Shown here piece after piece: positions 8,186-17,222 of a stretch of 64,000 nt of DNA (positions are counted from its first letter, which is position 1; each line of letters begins with the position of its first letter). The notes below the pieces were generated by a model. That model was not told where the DNA came from. It searched no databases and was given only the letters and a program-made list of their open reading frames with translations. The DNA is from UBA868 sp050256425. GTDB lineage: Bacteria; Pseudomonadota; Gammaproteobacteria; Arenicellales; UBA868. The stretch covers positions 3,534-67,533 of the forward strand of contig JBBWVW010000182.1 in the NCBI GenBank assembly GCA_050256425.1, in the 5' to 3' direction. The position numbers and the translations under genes are program-made.

Positions 8186-9391
8186 TTAAACAGGCAAGCG
8201 CTCTGTCTGAAGATGGCCAACCAGTCGGCCCAAAAAATCCCAGCAATGAGCCAATTGCCCAACATCTACGTACTCATCCGGTCGATGAGCCTGCAGAATG
8301 CTTCCGGGACCGCAGACGACACAAGGTACGCCCACCTGTTCACCGAACAACCCCGCCTCTGAACCAAAACTGATTTTTCCTGGAGCCTGGACATCATCCA
8401 GCAGCGTCTGGATGAAACGTACGACCGGAGCATCATCTGCTGTGCGCAAACCCGGGTATCCGGCCAGCGCTTCAAAAGAGATGCCGGTCTGTGAATCCAC
8501 CGAGTGCATCAGAGGTGTCAGTACCTCATCGACGTAGCTAACGACCTGCTGAAAATATCCCTGCGCGGTCTCCTCGGGTAAATGGCGAACCTCGAAACTG
8601 AACTCACACTGATCTGGCACTATATTCAGCGCCCTACCGCCGTGAATCGGCCCCACATGCAACGTGCTGTGGGGTACACGATAAGCGTTATCGATCGGGC
8701 CCGTCTCGGGCACTGCCGAATAGATCCGTCGTATATGACAGATCAGTTCTGCAGCGATCTCTACGGCATTGACACCCTCGACCGGATAAGCGGAATGCGC
8801 GGCCCGGCCGCGGACGTTAACGCGCCACCCTTGTTTGCCTTTATGGGCATTGATTATTTTCATACTGGTAGGCTCGCCGACAACCCCCATAGTCGGGCAC
8901 ACCGGCAAGGTCTCCAACAGATCCAGTAGCCGGCGCACGCCGATACAGCCAATTTCTTCATCGTAGGAAAGGGCTATATGGATTGGTGTCTGTAGCGGCA
9001 TTTCAAGCATTTGAGGCACCTGCGCGAGTACGCAGGCAATAAAACCTTTCATGTCAGCCGTGCCGCGACCAAAAAACCGTCCATCCTTCAGCGCAACCGA
9101 AAAAGGATCCGTCGACCAGGGTTGTCCATCTACCGGAACAACGTCGGTATGACCTGACAGCATCACTCCGGGTAAGTCCTGGGGCCCAATGGTGGCATAC
9201 AGATTGGCCTTGCCTCCAGTTTCGTCGTGAATCCGCTGACTCGCGATCCCGAAACGGCTGAGATATTCCTCTACGTAAGCTATAAGCTCAAGATTGGAGT
9301 TACGACTGGTCGTATCAAAAGAGACGAGGTCATGTAACAGTTTGGTCAGGCCTGGATCCAGGGCTCGTGATTCAGCTAGTGAAGAGCTCAC
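8186..9391 (-). CDS. argE: M20 metallopeptidase, acetylornithine deacetylase-like
   Basis: A 401-residue M20 peptidase with the co-catalytic zinc site visible: SGHTDVVPVDG, GRGTADMKGF, SYDEEIGC (the Glu-Glu pair) and AHSAYP of the dimerisation domain, then a late AHRPDEYV. The sequence resembles ArgE, which removes acetyl from N-acetylornithine. Its place among polyamine-type catabolic genes rather than arginine synthesis genes suggests a degradative N-acyl-amino-acid deacylase. It overlaps the DUF1028 gene by four bases, implying coupled translation. Biosynthetic ArgE duty cannot be ruled out. Confidence 0.85.
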   Translation of the reverse strand: MSSSLAESRALDPGLTKLLHDLVSFDTTSRNSNLELIAYVEEYLSRFGIASQRIHDETGGKANLYATIGPQDLPGVMLSGHTDVVPVDGQPWSTDPFSVALKDGRFFGRGTADMKGFIACVLAQVPQMLEMPLQTPIHIALSYDEEIGCIGVRRLLDLLETLPVCPTMGVVGEPTSMKIINAHKGKQGWRVNVRGRAAHSAYPVEGVNAVEIAAELICHIRRIYSAVPETGPIDNAYRVPHSTLHVGPIHGGRALNIVPDQCEFSFEVRHLPEETAQGYFQQVVSYVDEVLTPLMHSVDSQTGISFEALAGYPGLRTADDAPVVRFIQTLLDDVQAPGKISFGSEAGLFGEQVGVPCVVCGPGSILQAHRPDEYVDVGQLAHCWDFLGRLVGHLQTERLPV

Positions 9392-10062
9392 AGATCACCC
9401 GGGACACCGTAAGCTGGAGCCGCAGAAGGGTTGAGAGCTCTATCGAGGTAATCCTGCATCTGCGGCTGGTAGCGGCTCCATAGCGCACGCAGTTCATCGA
9501 CCGGATCATCAGACCAGTCCACCCGCAGATCCACCAACGGCCAGGATTGTTCAGATGTCACCAGCAATGCAGCTGAGTGTGTTGGGCCCTCTTCGCCGCC
9601 CGCATTCACCCCAGCCTCCAAAGCGCAAAGCAAACGTTCGGCGAGGTGCAGATCCCCGTGCTGAACAAAGGCTTGTGTCATTACCCCAGGCACCTCGGTT
9701 GAGGACAACAGATTGCCTGCAGCAACACAATAAGCGCCTTGCGAAACGGCGTTCGTCCCCAGGATCTGATTCCCGGTTTGCTCGGCAATGGTGCCTCGCA
9801 GATCAACAGCTGTGACTTGGCGATATTGCGCATGAGGCCTTTGGTCCATCACCTTTAACACAGCTGACGCTGCGTCCATGCCCGCCTCCATCAGATCGAG
9901 CACCTCGTTACCAATAGAAGGGTCAGTGACATTCTGTGTCGCTACTGCGCCCGCACCCGCTCTCGCCCAGGGACAGCGACTGCCTACGCTGATACTCGAG
10001 GTCGTGATCGCCACTCCGGCCATAGCGGTGCGCTCGCAGACGCCAGCAATAGAGAAAGTCAT
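9388..10062 (-). CDS. DUF1028 family protein
   Basis: A 224-residue protein of the DUF1028 family, which has an Ntn-hydrolase-like fold. The early TFSIAG start, the GSRCPWARAGAGAVATQN segment and the DLRVDWSDDP region near the C-terminus are typical. Family members recur beside amino-acid and peptide-use genes, but no reaction is established here. It starts five bases after the PhyH stop and shares four bases with the M20 gene, so it is part of the operon. An amide or peptide hydrolase role is inference. Confidence 0.8.
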   Translation of the reverse strand: MTFSIAGVCERTAMAGVAITTSSISVGSRCPWARAGAGAVATQNVTDPSIGNEVLDLMEAGMDAASAVLKVMDQRPHAQYRQVTAVDLRGTIAEQTGNQILGTNAVSQGAYCVAAGNLLSSTEVPGVMTQAFVQHGDLHLAERLLCALEAGVNAGGEEGPTHSAALLVTSEQSWPLVDLRVDWSDDPVDELRALWSRYQPQMQDYLDRALNPSAAPAYGVPGDL

Positions 10063-10067
10063 GACGA

Positions 10068-10940
10068 TTATGCCTCGCCCGCTGTCTGCTGACCCTGCAG
10101 TCCAAAAAAAGAATCATCTGGATAAGGTTCCAAAATTTCCATAGTGCCTTCACGTAGTCGTGCCACATGCGTCGCCTTGCCGGCAACAATCTTGCGGTAA
10201 AATATTGAAGGCACTGCGGGGGACACAATCGCAAAAGCATCAGCCGCGCGATAATCTGCAATCAGCATCCGCCGCGAACGATCTTCAGATAAATTCGGCC
10301 CACCGCCATGTAATGTCCAGATGTCCATCAGGCATACATCTCCAGCTTTACCGGTGATACTGTCGGCACGCTGATCAAAGCTGTCAAAAAGATCTGGATC
10401 GGTAGAGCCAATGAACTTGCCATCGCGAAAATGGGTGTATCGTTCCTGGTGTGATCCTGGAACGACGCGCATGCACCCGTTTCCTTCATCCATATCATCC
10501 AATAAAAGCAATACCGTAATCCCATCATCGTTGGTGTGCGGATCAAAGGGGTGATCTGCATGGTACTCCACACGGGCTTTCATGCCTGGGAATTTATTGT
10601 TCAGTTTGCAATGGTGAAAGAAAACATCCGGGCCTATCAAATCGGCAATAACCTCCGGTACTATGCCTGCAAACAGCAGTGCCTGGTAATGCTGGGAAAT
10701 ATCGGCAGGGTTGGCAACCCTGCGCAAGCGTGGCTCAACAGCGCTGTGTCCCTGTTCCAGATCGAAACGTGCCTTGCCGTTCGGAGTATCGAATCCGTAG
10801 TTGGCCTCATAGGTCCGACTCTGCTCAACCCAGACGTCGAGCTGCTCCATCAGGCCTTGCCGAACTGTCTCAGGCACCAAGCCTGGCAACATCAGATACC
10901 CATCGCGATCAAACTGCGCTTTATCGGTATCGCTGAGCAT
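10068..10940 (-). CDS. Phytanoyl-CoA dioxygenase (PhyH) family protein
   Basis: A 290-residue Fe(II)/2-oxoglutarate oxygenase. The iron ligands are visible as HAD (His127 and Asp129) and a distal His in WTLHGGGPN, and the cosubstrate arginine candidate follows in DRSRRMLIADY. The central GCMRVVPGSHQ is the family's usual signature. PhyH proteins hydroxylate unactivated carbons of small molecules or carriers. The gene starts one base after the RidA stop, so the two are translationally linked. It is one of three PhyH genes in the window, and its substrate is unknown. Confidence 0.85.
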   Translation of the reverse strand: MLSDTDKAQFDRDGYLMLPGLVPETVRQGLMEQLDVWVEQSRTYEANYGFDTPNGKARFDLEQGHSAVEPRLRRVANPADISQHYQALLFAGIVPEVIADLIGPDVFFHHCKLNNKFPGMKARVEYHADHPFDPHTNDDGITVLLLLDDMDEGNGCMRVVPGSHQERYTHFRDGKFIGSTDPDLFDSFDQRADSITGKAGDVCLMDIWTLHGGGPNLSEDRSRRMLIADYRAADAFAIVSPAVPSIFYRKIVAGKATHVARLREGTMEILEPYPDDSFFGLQGQQTAGEA

Positions 10941-10941
10941 A

Positions 10942-11364
10942 TCAGGCAGGGTTGTCTGGGATAACGGCCGTTGCTTCGATTTCGACCAGCCATTCGGGGC
11001 GAGCGAGCGCGGGCACTACTAATCCCGTCGAACAAGGGTGCACGCCCTTAAGCCATTTACCCATCTCCTGATAGACCGCGTCACGGTAGCGTATATCAGT
11101 CAGATAGACCACGATGCGACAGATATGATCGAGTTGACTGCCAGATTCGTGTAGCAGCATCTGGATGTTCTCCATCGCTTTTGCCGTCTGCGCACCCGGA
11201 TCACCCGAATGCAAGGACTCACGGGTATCAAGATCCTGAGCGACCTGACCCCGCAAAAATACCGACGTACCGCGCGCGACCACCGCCTGGCACAGGTCGT
11301 TATCAAGTTCTTGCTCCGGGTAAGTCTCGCGCGTATTAAACGACCGAATCCGTTGATGAACCAT
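10942..11364 (-). CDS. RidA/YjgF family protein
   Basis: A 140-residue Rid-family protein starting MVHQRIRSFN. The ATG at 11362-11364 has a strong AAAGGAGGAG ribosome site, which decides this start over a longer open frame. The VFLRGQVAQD strand, the helix MENIQMLLHESG and the YLTDIRYRDAVY segment are typical, followed by the PARPEWLVEIEA end. Rid proteins hydrolyse reactive enamines and imines or act as pathway-specific deaminases. Location between a monooxygenase and a dioxygenase suggests it handles an imine made in this pathway. Confidence 0.87.
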   Translation of the reverse strand: MVHQRIRSFNTRETYPEQELDNDLCQAVVARGTSVFLRGQVAQDLDTRESLHSGDPGAQTAKAMENIQMLLHESGSQLDHICRIVVYLTDIRYRDAVYQEMGKWLKGVHPCSTGLVVPALARPEWLVEIEATAVIPDNPA

Positions 11365-11429
11365 GCCTTGTTTCTCCTCCTTTGTCGGGGCACCTGGGGT
11401 GCGCCGGGAACGATTTTCAGCGATTCGGA

Positions 11430-12899
11430 TCAAGCCGTGTCGCTTTTCTTTGCTGGCGCTACCCTATCAGACAAATTGGCCGACCGCCTAACAAAATCGA
11501 GTGAATCTTCCCAGTCAAAATTACGATAAACCGCAGCAAGATGAGCAAAAGGCGGGGACTGCGCAAACAACTGAAAGGTCAGGCGGTGCCCGGCGTAATC
11601 GGAATTCAGAAGGTCCCGGGCAAAGGCTAGAAGCTTGCGCCGATCCTCAGCCTGCCAATCGTCATTAATCGAGTAAAACTTATCCAGCCATGGGCCCGTC
11701 TCCTGGTCTGCAAAGCAGGCAAAATCCGGGGTCACGCAGATTTGGCCGCCGCACAGTTCCCGTGCGAGATGCATCATCGCGGGCAGGTTCGAACAGGCGT
11801 GCACCCGGCCAGTAAAAAGCAGCGACTGGTTGGGCATTAACAAACCATTAGGGCTTTTCTCAGCCAGCGCTATGGCGGCTGTCAGGTGTGCGTTAATACC
11901 CTCACGGTAAACAGCCAGTTGTGCCAATTTTTCCTGTACCGCCTGCTGCTTATCCAGCCCGGTCTGACGAACATTGAACAGCGCTGCACCGATCATCATG
12001 TCGGCATACTTCAAGATACGCTGGACAAACGCAAAAGCCGAATAACGATGCAAGGTCGCACGAATAAAGACAGCGGCCTGTGTATGTCGATAAAAAAGAA
12101 CATTCTCCCACGGGATCAGCACATTATCGAAGATCACTAATGAGTCAATCTCGTCAAAGCGATTAGACAACGGGTAATCTTCAATCGGAGCCCGACCTGT
12201 GAAGCCAGTGCGGCAAATCATGCGGATGCCGGGAGAGTCGAGGTCGCAAATAAAACCAACTGCGTAATCCGAGTAAGCCTCGTTACCCCAGTTTGCAATT
12301 GTGGGCTTGGTAAAGGCCTGGTTGGCATATGCCGCCGCTGTCTCGAACTTGGCGCCGCGTACCACGATACCGGCATCGGTCTCTTTCACCATGTGCAACA
12401 ACATGTCAGGATCCTGATCCTGGGGCGCCTTGGAGCGATCGCCCTTTGGATCCGTGTTGGCTGACACGTGGAATGGATCCTGCTGGATTACACGATCAAT
12501 GTGATTGGCAATATTTTTTGAGAACTGAGCATCAACCTGGTTCAACACATCCTGGCCATCATACAGCGACCACATCTCACCAACGGTTTCATCGCCCACC
12601 CGGGTCACCACCCCACCGATGTCATCAAACACTGCATCAGTCGAGGCGCGTTTGTCCTGCCAGTCAGCCGGCGTATAAGGCAGCTTCAGTCCAACAGAGA
12701 ATGCTTCGCCCGCATCATCCTGATAGGTCATAACCGAACGGGTTGCCGCCTCGTGTTGCATGTCATAGACCCGCGCGCGGATATCCACCAGCGGTTTAAA
12801 CATGGGGTGCCGGGTGACATCAGCTACTTTTTCCCCATTCATGAATACCTCGCGGCCATCTCGAATCGACTCGCGATACTCGTTCCCCGTTCTGATCAT
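11430..12899 (-). CDS. 4-hydroxyphenylacetate 3-monooxygenase (HpaB)-family oxygenase
   Basis: A 489-residue HpaB/PvcC-family flavin monooxygenase, first gene of the minus-strand run. The ATG at 12897-12899 has GAGGGG six bases upstream and is preferred over an open frame starting 13 codons earlier. Family features include the N-terminal helical domain (GEKVADVTRHP), a flavin-binding middle region (GIVVRGAKFETAAAYAN) and a C-terminal DFACFADQETGPWLDKFY region. These enzymes use FADH2 from a separate reductase (HpaC), and no reductase is encoded nearby. HpaB relatives hydroxylate phenols but also other ring compounds, so the substrate is open. Confidence 0.86.
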   Translation of the reverse strand: MIRTGNEYRESIRDGREVFMNGEKVADVTRHPMFKPLVDIRARVYDMQHEAATRSVMTYQDDAGEAFSVGLKLPYTPADWQDKRASTDAVFDDIGGVVTRVGDETVGEMWSLYDGQDVLNQVDAQFSKNIANHIDRVIQQDPFHVSANTDPKGDRSKAPQDQDPDMLLHMVKETDAGIVVRGAKFETAAAYANQAFTKPTIANWGNEAYSDYAVGFICDLDSPGIRMICRTGFTGRAPIEDYPLSNRFDEIDSLVIFDNVLIPWENVLFYRHTQAAVFIRATLHRYSAFAFVQRILKYADMMIGAALFNVRQTGLDKQQAVQEKLAQLAVYREGINAHLTAAIALAEKSPNGLLMPNQSLLFTGRVHACSNLPAMMHLARELCGGQICVTPDFACFADQETGPWLDKFYSINDDWQAEDRRKLLAFARDLLNSDYAGHRLTFQLFAQSPPFAHLAAVYRNFDWEDSLDFVRRSANLSDRVAPAKKSDTA

Positions 12900-13038
12900 T
12901 GCATACCCCTCTTTATTAGCTGTTTTCCATCTGGACAACTACCCATGCACTGGGTCTACAGCATCTCAAACCGACATCATCGCTGTTCGCAGATGATTGT
13001 AAAATATGATTTAATTATAAATTGAATCAGTTTTTTAT
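12900..13038. promoter_or_regulatory. Divergent promoter region with LysR-type operator candidate
   Basis: This 139-base interval separates the LysR gene from the operon it probably controls. The right half is AT-rich (around 12995-13035) and contains inverted T-N11-A type words such as the one around ATTGTAAAATATGATTTAAT. LysR proteins usually bind such a shared region, repressing themselves and activating the divergent operon with a pathway intermediate. Confidence 0.5.
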
Positions 13039-13947
13039 ATGCAATATTCACTGCGTCAACTCCGTCACCTGGTCTGTGTTGCTGAGCATCAGAGCATCTC
13101 ACGGGCAGCGCGCGCGCTTTTTCTCTCACAACCGGCCCTATCGACCTCGATTGCTCAACTGGAACAGACGCTAGGCCTGCAACTGCTGATTCGTCATCAT
13201 GCACGAGGGGTATCGCTCACCCCGGCAGGAAACACTTTTCTGGCCCAGGCCCGCTCACTGCTGGCTCACGCCGAAGAGGTCACGGCAGCTAGTCGAGCCC
13301 TCGGTGAATCGGTCCAGGGCATCCTCGAAGCCGGCTGCTTTTGGACATTGTCTCCCTTCTTCTTGCCAGGATTGCTGGTGCTGGCGCGGCAGCGACACCC
13401 GGAACTACAGATCCAGATTACCGAAGGGCCTCTGGATGAACTGCAGACTTTGCTGCGTAACGGCCAGATAGAAATGGCCTTGTTATATGACATCGATCTT
13501 GGCCGCGACCTGGAACGCGATACCCTAGCCCAGGTCGAGCCCCATGTACTCCTCCCTGCCGGACATCGTCTGGCAGATCAGGCTAGCGTTTCACTACGCG
13601 CCCTGCGCAAAGAGCCTTTTATCCTGCTCGACCTGCCGCACAGTCGAGACTACTTCCTGGGGTTCTTTCAGAAAGTCGGGTTCGAGCCACAGGTGCGTCA
13701 TCGCAGCCGATCTTTTGAATTGGTACGAGGACTCGTCGCCAGCGGTGAAGGCTATAGTATCCTTAACCTGCAACCGGCCTCACACCAGACCTATGATGGC
13801 GGCGAGGTCAAATGTCTACCGATCAAAGACAAGGTATCACCGCTTTCGATTGTGCTGGCGCAACCTCTGGGACTGCGACAAACGCGCCGGGCTAGCGCCT
13901 TCGTCAGTTGCTGTCGAGCGTATTTTGGTTCTTCAAATCAGGGCTGA
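13039..13947 (+). CDS. LysR-family transcriptional regulator
   Basis: A 302-residue LTTR with the N-terminal winged helix-turn-helix (SISRAARALFLSQPALSTSIAQLE at about residues 18-41, given in two parts as SISRAARALFLSQP and ALSTSIAQLE) and a C-terminal periplasmic-binding-like effector domain. It is transcribed away from the HpaB-led operon, the classical arrangement for a pathway-specific activator, and is therefore the likely regulator of 1-12.9 kb. Its 3' end overlaps the convergent YczE-like gene by 44 bases. Confidence 0.9.
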   Translation: MQYSLRQLRHLVCVAEHQSISRAARALFLSQPALSTSIAQLEQTLGLQLLIRHHARGVSLTPAGNTFLAQARSLLAHAEEVTAASRALGESVQGILEAGCFWTLSPFFLPGLLVLARQRHPELQIQITEGPLDELQTLLRNGQIEMALLYDIDLGRDLERDTLAQVEPHVLLPAGHRLADQASVSLRALRKEPFILLDLPHSRDYFLGFFQKVGFEPQVRHRSRSFELVRGLVASGEGYSILNLQPASHQTYDGGEVKCLPIKDKVSPLSIVLAQPLGLRQTRRASAFVSCCRAYFGSSNQG

Positions 13948-14608
13948 ATAGCCTCATAACAGACAGTGACACGGCCACCGCGTACCCCACACCTACTGCA
14001 AAGATAACCGTTCCCAAACCGACCGTGCCGCCGAGCATCCAGCCGAAACACAGCACCGTCAACTCCAGTCCTGCCCGGACCCAGCCTATCGGCCACCCGG
14101 TTAGGCGTTGTACACCCGTCATCAGGCCATCCCGGGGGCCAGGCCCAAGATTCGCCGTCAGATACAGTCCGCTTCCTACACCCACCAGAGCCACCCCGGT
14201 CAACATCTGCAGACATCGGATCACATTGCTCTCGGGTCCCATTAACAAAGGTGTCATAACGTCGATAGATATTGCGATCAATACCGCGTTTGACAGTGTT
14301 CCAAAACCGGGAACCTCTTTTAGCGGTATCCATAACAACAGTACTGCCACGCTGACAACAAAAGTAGACAAACCCACAGTCCAGCCCAACTGCACAGCAA
14401 TCCCCTGCGCCAGCACAGTCCAGGGACTAACCCCGAGACCCGCGGCAATAAACATCGCCTCACCCGTGCCAAACAGCCAAAATCCGACAAACAGTGCCCC
14501 CAATGTTTGCCATCGAGGTCGAAAGGTTAATGGGGCATCGGCACTCCAGAAAGTTAGCGGAACCTTGCCGGCAGGTCGCAGAATACGGACCCAGTTACCT
14601 ACAGGCAT
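13904..14608 (-). CDS. YczE/YitT-like integral membrane protein
   Basis: A 234-residue hydrophobic protein with about five membrane spans (around residues 34-55, 60-85, 100-120, 135-155 and 180-220). The segment GLGVSPWTVLAQG and the later LGPGPRDGLMTG are repeated half-motifs seen in the YczE/YitT membrane family. Function in this family is poorly defined; small-molecule transport has been suggested. The 3' end overlaps the LysR gene tail-to-tail by 44 bases. Confidence 0.72.
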   Translation of the reverse strand: MPVGNWVRILRPAGKVPLTFWSADAPLTFRPRWQTLGALFVGFWLFGTGEAMFIAAGLGVSPWTVLAQGIAVQLGWTVGLSTFVVSVAVLLLWIPLKEVPGFGTLSNAVLIAISIDVMTPLLMGPESNVIRCLQMLTGVALVGVGSGLYLTANLGPGPRDGLMTGVQRLTGWPIGWVRAGLELTVLCFGWMLGGTVGLGTVIFAVGVGYAVAVSLSVMRLFSPDLKNQNTLDSN

Positions 14609-14648
14609 TCGTCTTGCCGATCAGATGGTGTTGCATAGGCAGTTGCAA

Positions 14649-15902
14649 CTAGAGTTTGACGCCAATTGCAGACTGAACCTCTCGGGCTGCCCGCTCTCCG
14701 GTCATTCGAGCCCCGTGGCAGGTACAAAAATGATCAGTTGACGTTGCCTCACCACAAAAAAATAACTTGTCCTGTATTGCCTGCGACAGAACCGCACGTT
14801 GGTGAAACTGGCCTGGTGCACTGGTCGAATAGGCTCCACGGACAAAGGCATTGCCACGCCAGGCCGACTGGCGATCAGATTTGACTTGACCACGCATATT
14901 CGCACCGAACGCCTGGCACAAAGCGTTGGTCACTGCTTCGCGCGACGCGTCCGAGCCAGCCCGCTCCAGCCAGTCTGCATATCGGCCGGCCACAATGCCA
15001 ATGGCACAATCAAATCCATATGGCCGAAGACTCAACAGCATAGGCGGATTGCCGGATTGCTCTATCACAATTCGCTCGGGCACATCGTCGGGAAAAAGGT
15101 GTCGATCAATCGCGAGGCGGATCCGGTTATAGTTTCCCAAAGGCAGGGCCGCTATGGCCTGTCCTTTTTCCGCGGGCAGGTCCGGGAAAAACCGAATATC
15201 GTCGGATCCCAACACACCGGTGGACACTGCTATCACTACACACTTCGCGTGCAGCGCTCCCCGTTGGGTTTCTACACTTACACCAGAGTTACCCCAACGA
15301 ATAGCGGTCGCCACGGTGTTCAGTTGAACGGGCAGGTCGGCAGCCCATCGGGCGACCAGGGTACCGTAGCCATCGATCACCGGCCAGTTCTCTGCGGTGT
15401 CGTTATAGCTGACCATGTCGCCAATTGAGATCTGGTCTACATCCGAGGAGGTATTCAGAGAATCATAATAGTCAAGAGCTTCCGTCCAGGGGTTCTCGCG
15501 CTCGACTGTCTCCATGACCGATTGGTCGCGGCCTTGTTCCCAGGCTTTTGCCATGGCCGCTTCACGCCGCTCCATCGCCCGCTGCCCGGCCGCAATCTCT
15601 TCATCGTCCAGCCAGTCGCCATCGCGGAAATACCCGGAACGTCCGTAACCATCCCGTCGCTCGTAGCGCACTCCCAACGCGTCTGCCGTTTGAACAAAAG
15701 GATTGAGACTGGCCGAATGCATCCAGTGACATCCGAGATCAAAGGCTGAACCATCGGGCATGATCTCGGTATAGGCTCGACCGCCAATATGGCCATCGGC
15801 CTCCAGTACAACAACTTGAAGACCCGCTTGGCCAAGCGCCCGGGCAGCAGCAAGGCCTGCCGCACCAGCGCCAATGACAATGGCATCGGTTATAGAGCCC
15901 AT
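14649..15902 (-). CDS. Flavin-containing amine oxidase
   Basis: A 417-residue FAD amine oxidase. The dinucleotide-binding GAGAAGLAAARAL lies at about residues 12-24, EADGHIGGRAYT follows as the second FAD contact, and the C-terminal FCGEATSTDHF and GARMTGERAA close the flavin site. Members oxidise primary or secondary amines (polyamines, tryptophan, aromatic amines) to imines with release of H2O2. An AGGAGG lies about 13 bases before the ATG. It follows hutI by 69 bases on the same strand and may belong to that transcript. Putrescine or spermidine would fit the polyamine genes nearby, but this is inference. Confidence 0.85.
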   Translation of the reverse strand: MGSITDAIVIGAGAAGLAAARALGQAGLQVVVLEADGHIGGRAYTEIMPDGSAFDLGCHWMHSASLNPFVQTADALGVRYERRDGYGRSGYFRDGDWLDDEEIAAGQRAMERREAAMAKAWEQGRDQSVMETVERENPWTEALDYYDSLNTSSDVDQISIGDMVSYNDTAENWPVIDGYGTLVARWAADLPVQLNTVATAIRWGNSGVSVETQRGALHAKCVVIAVSTGVLGSDDIRFFPDLPAEKGQAIAALPLGNYNRIRLAIDRHLFPDDVPERIVIEQSGNPPMLLSLRPYGFDCAIGIVAGRYADWLERAGSDASREAVTNALCQAFGANMRGQVKSDRQSAWRGNAFVRGAYSTSAPGQFHQRAVLSQAIQDKLFFCGEATSTDHFCTCHGARMTGERAAREVQSAIGVKL

Positions 15903-15971
15903 GAACTCTCTGAAACCTCCTAGTTAACCCTGATGGGGCAAGATTACGTCAGCAGCCGGGCATTTGTCGGT

Positions 15972-17222
15972 TCAGGGTTCTGGATTTGATGAAACCAGAT
16001 TACCTGCCTGGACCACCATTGACGGTTCTCTTGTGCCTACCGGATAACAAAGTTGTGCGAGGGATTCAACCTCAAATACGGCAAAATCAGCACGCTTGCC
16101 CGAAGCCAGAACGCCACGGTCAGCATAACCCAGGGCCTTTGCTGCGTGCACCGTAACCCCGGATACCGCTTCGCGCGGCGTCAGACCAAACAGAACACAT
16201 CCCATATTCAACATCAGTAACAGTGACTCCACCGGTGAACTGCCCGGATTGCAATCGGTCGCTAACGCCATTGGAACCTGGTGCTTTCGAAAAAGATTCA
16301 CCGGCGGTCGTTGTTGTTCTTTAAGAAAATAAAACGCCCCGGGCAACAGTACGGCTACCGTACCGGCCTGCTTCAGGGCTCGTACCCCCGCTTCATCGGC
16401 GTATTCCAGATGGTCCGCGGAGAGCGCACTGAATTCTGCAGCCAACCTGGCGCCTCCACTATTGCTTAACTGGTCCGCATGAAGACGAACCGGCAATCCG
16501 AGGGTATGCGCCTTTTCAAAGACCCTGCGAACCTGGGGCTCGCTAAATGCGATGTTTTCACAAAATGCATCGACACTGTCTGCGAGGCCTTCTTTTGCGA
16601 TCTGGGGCAACATAACAGAACACACCAGATCAATATAATCATCGCTGCGTCCCTCAAATTCTTCGGGCACTGCGTGCGCTCCCAGAAAAGTGGTGTGAAC
16701 CGAGACAGGTAAGACGGTCTCCAGAGAGCGGGCCACACGTAACATCTTCTGTTCGCACTCCAACGTGAGCCCATAACCTCCTTTGACTTCAATGGTAGTC
16801 ACCCCTTCAGAGCACATGCGCTTTGCCCGACTTGCTGCGAGCTTTACCAGATCGTCCTGTGCACTCTGACGAGTGTCTGTTACCGTTGAGCGTATCCCGC
16901 CACCCTGCCTGGCAATCTCCTCATAGCTCACACCTTCAAGACGCTGCTCAAATTCGCGCGCACGGTCGCCCGCATATACCAGATGCGTATGGCAATCGAT
17001 GAAACCGGGTAACAGCAGCTGATTCTCGCAATCGATGCGATCCACCGTACTGGTGTTCGTTATAGACGGATGCGCGAGAACCTCTTCTGCGCTGCCCACT
17101 GCAATTATCCTGTCTTCGTGAGTCAGCAATGCGCCATTATTGACGACATCAGCCCCTGGCGGTGCATCTGCCATGGAGACTATTCGCACATTTTCCCAAA
17201 GTCTCACTGACGCTTTCCTCAC
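15972..17222 (-). CDS. hutI: Imidazolonepropionase
   Basis: A 416-residue amidohydrolase matching HutI, which opens the ring of 4-imidazolone-5-propionate to N-formimidoylglutamate, the third step of histidine breakdown. Metal and substrate motifs are present: GFIDCHTHLVYAGDR, GGGIRSTVTDTR, EVKGGYGL, HTTFLGAHA, LHADQLSN and ALATDCNPGSSP. Its ATG overlaps the stop of the upstream HutH-like gene (ATGA), so the two are coupled. It is the only HutI in the window and must serve the canonical hut genes on the opposite arm as well as the atypical lyase. Confidence 0.92.
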   Translation of the reverse strand: MRKASVRLWENVRIVSMADAPPGADVVNNGALLTHEDRIIAVGSAEEVLAHPSITNTSTVDRIDCENQLLLPGFIDCHTHLVYAGDRAREFEQRLEGVSYEEIARQGGGIRSTVTDTRQSAQDDLVKLAASRAKRMCSEGVTTIEVKGGYGLTLECEQKMLRVARSLETVLPVSVHTTFLGAHAVPEEFEGRSDDYIDLVCSVMLPQIAKEGLADSVDAFCENIAFSEPQVRRVFEKAHTLGLPVRLHADQLSNSGGARLAAEFSALSADHLEYADEAGVRALKQAGTVAVLLPGAFYFLKEQQRPPVNLFRKHQVPMALATDCNPGSSPVESLLLMLNMGCVLFGLTPREAVSGVTVHAAKALGYADRGVLASGKRADFAVFEVESLAQLCYPVGTREPSMVVQAGNLVSSNPEP

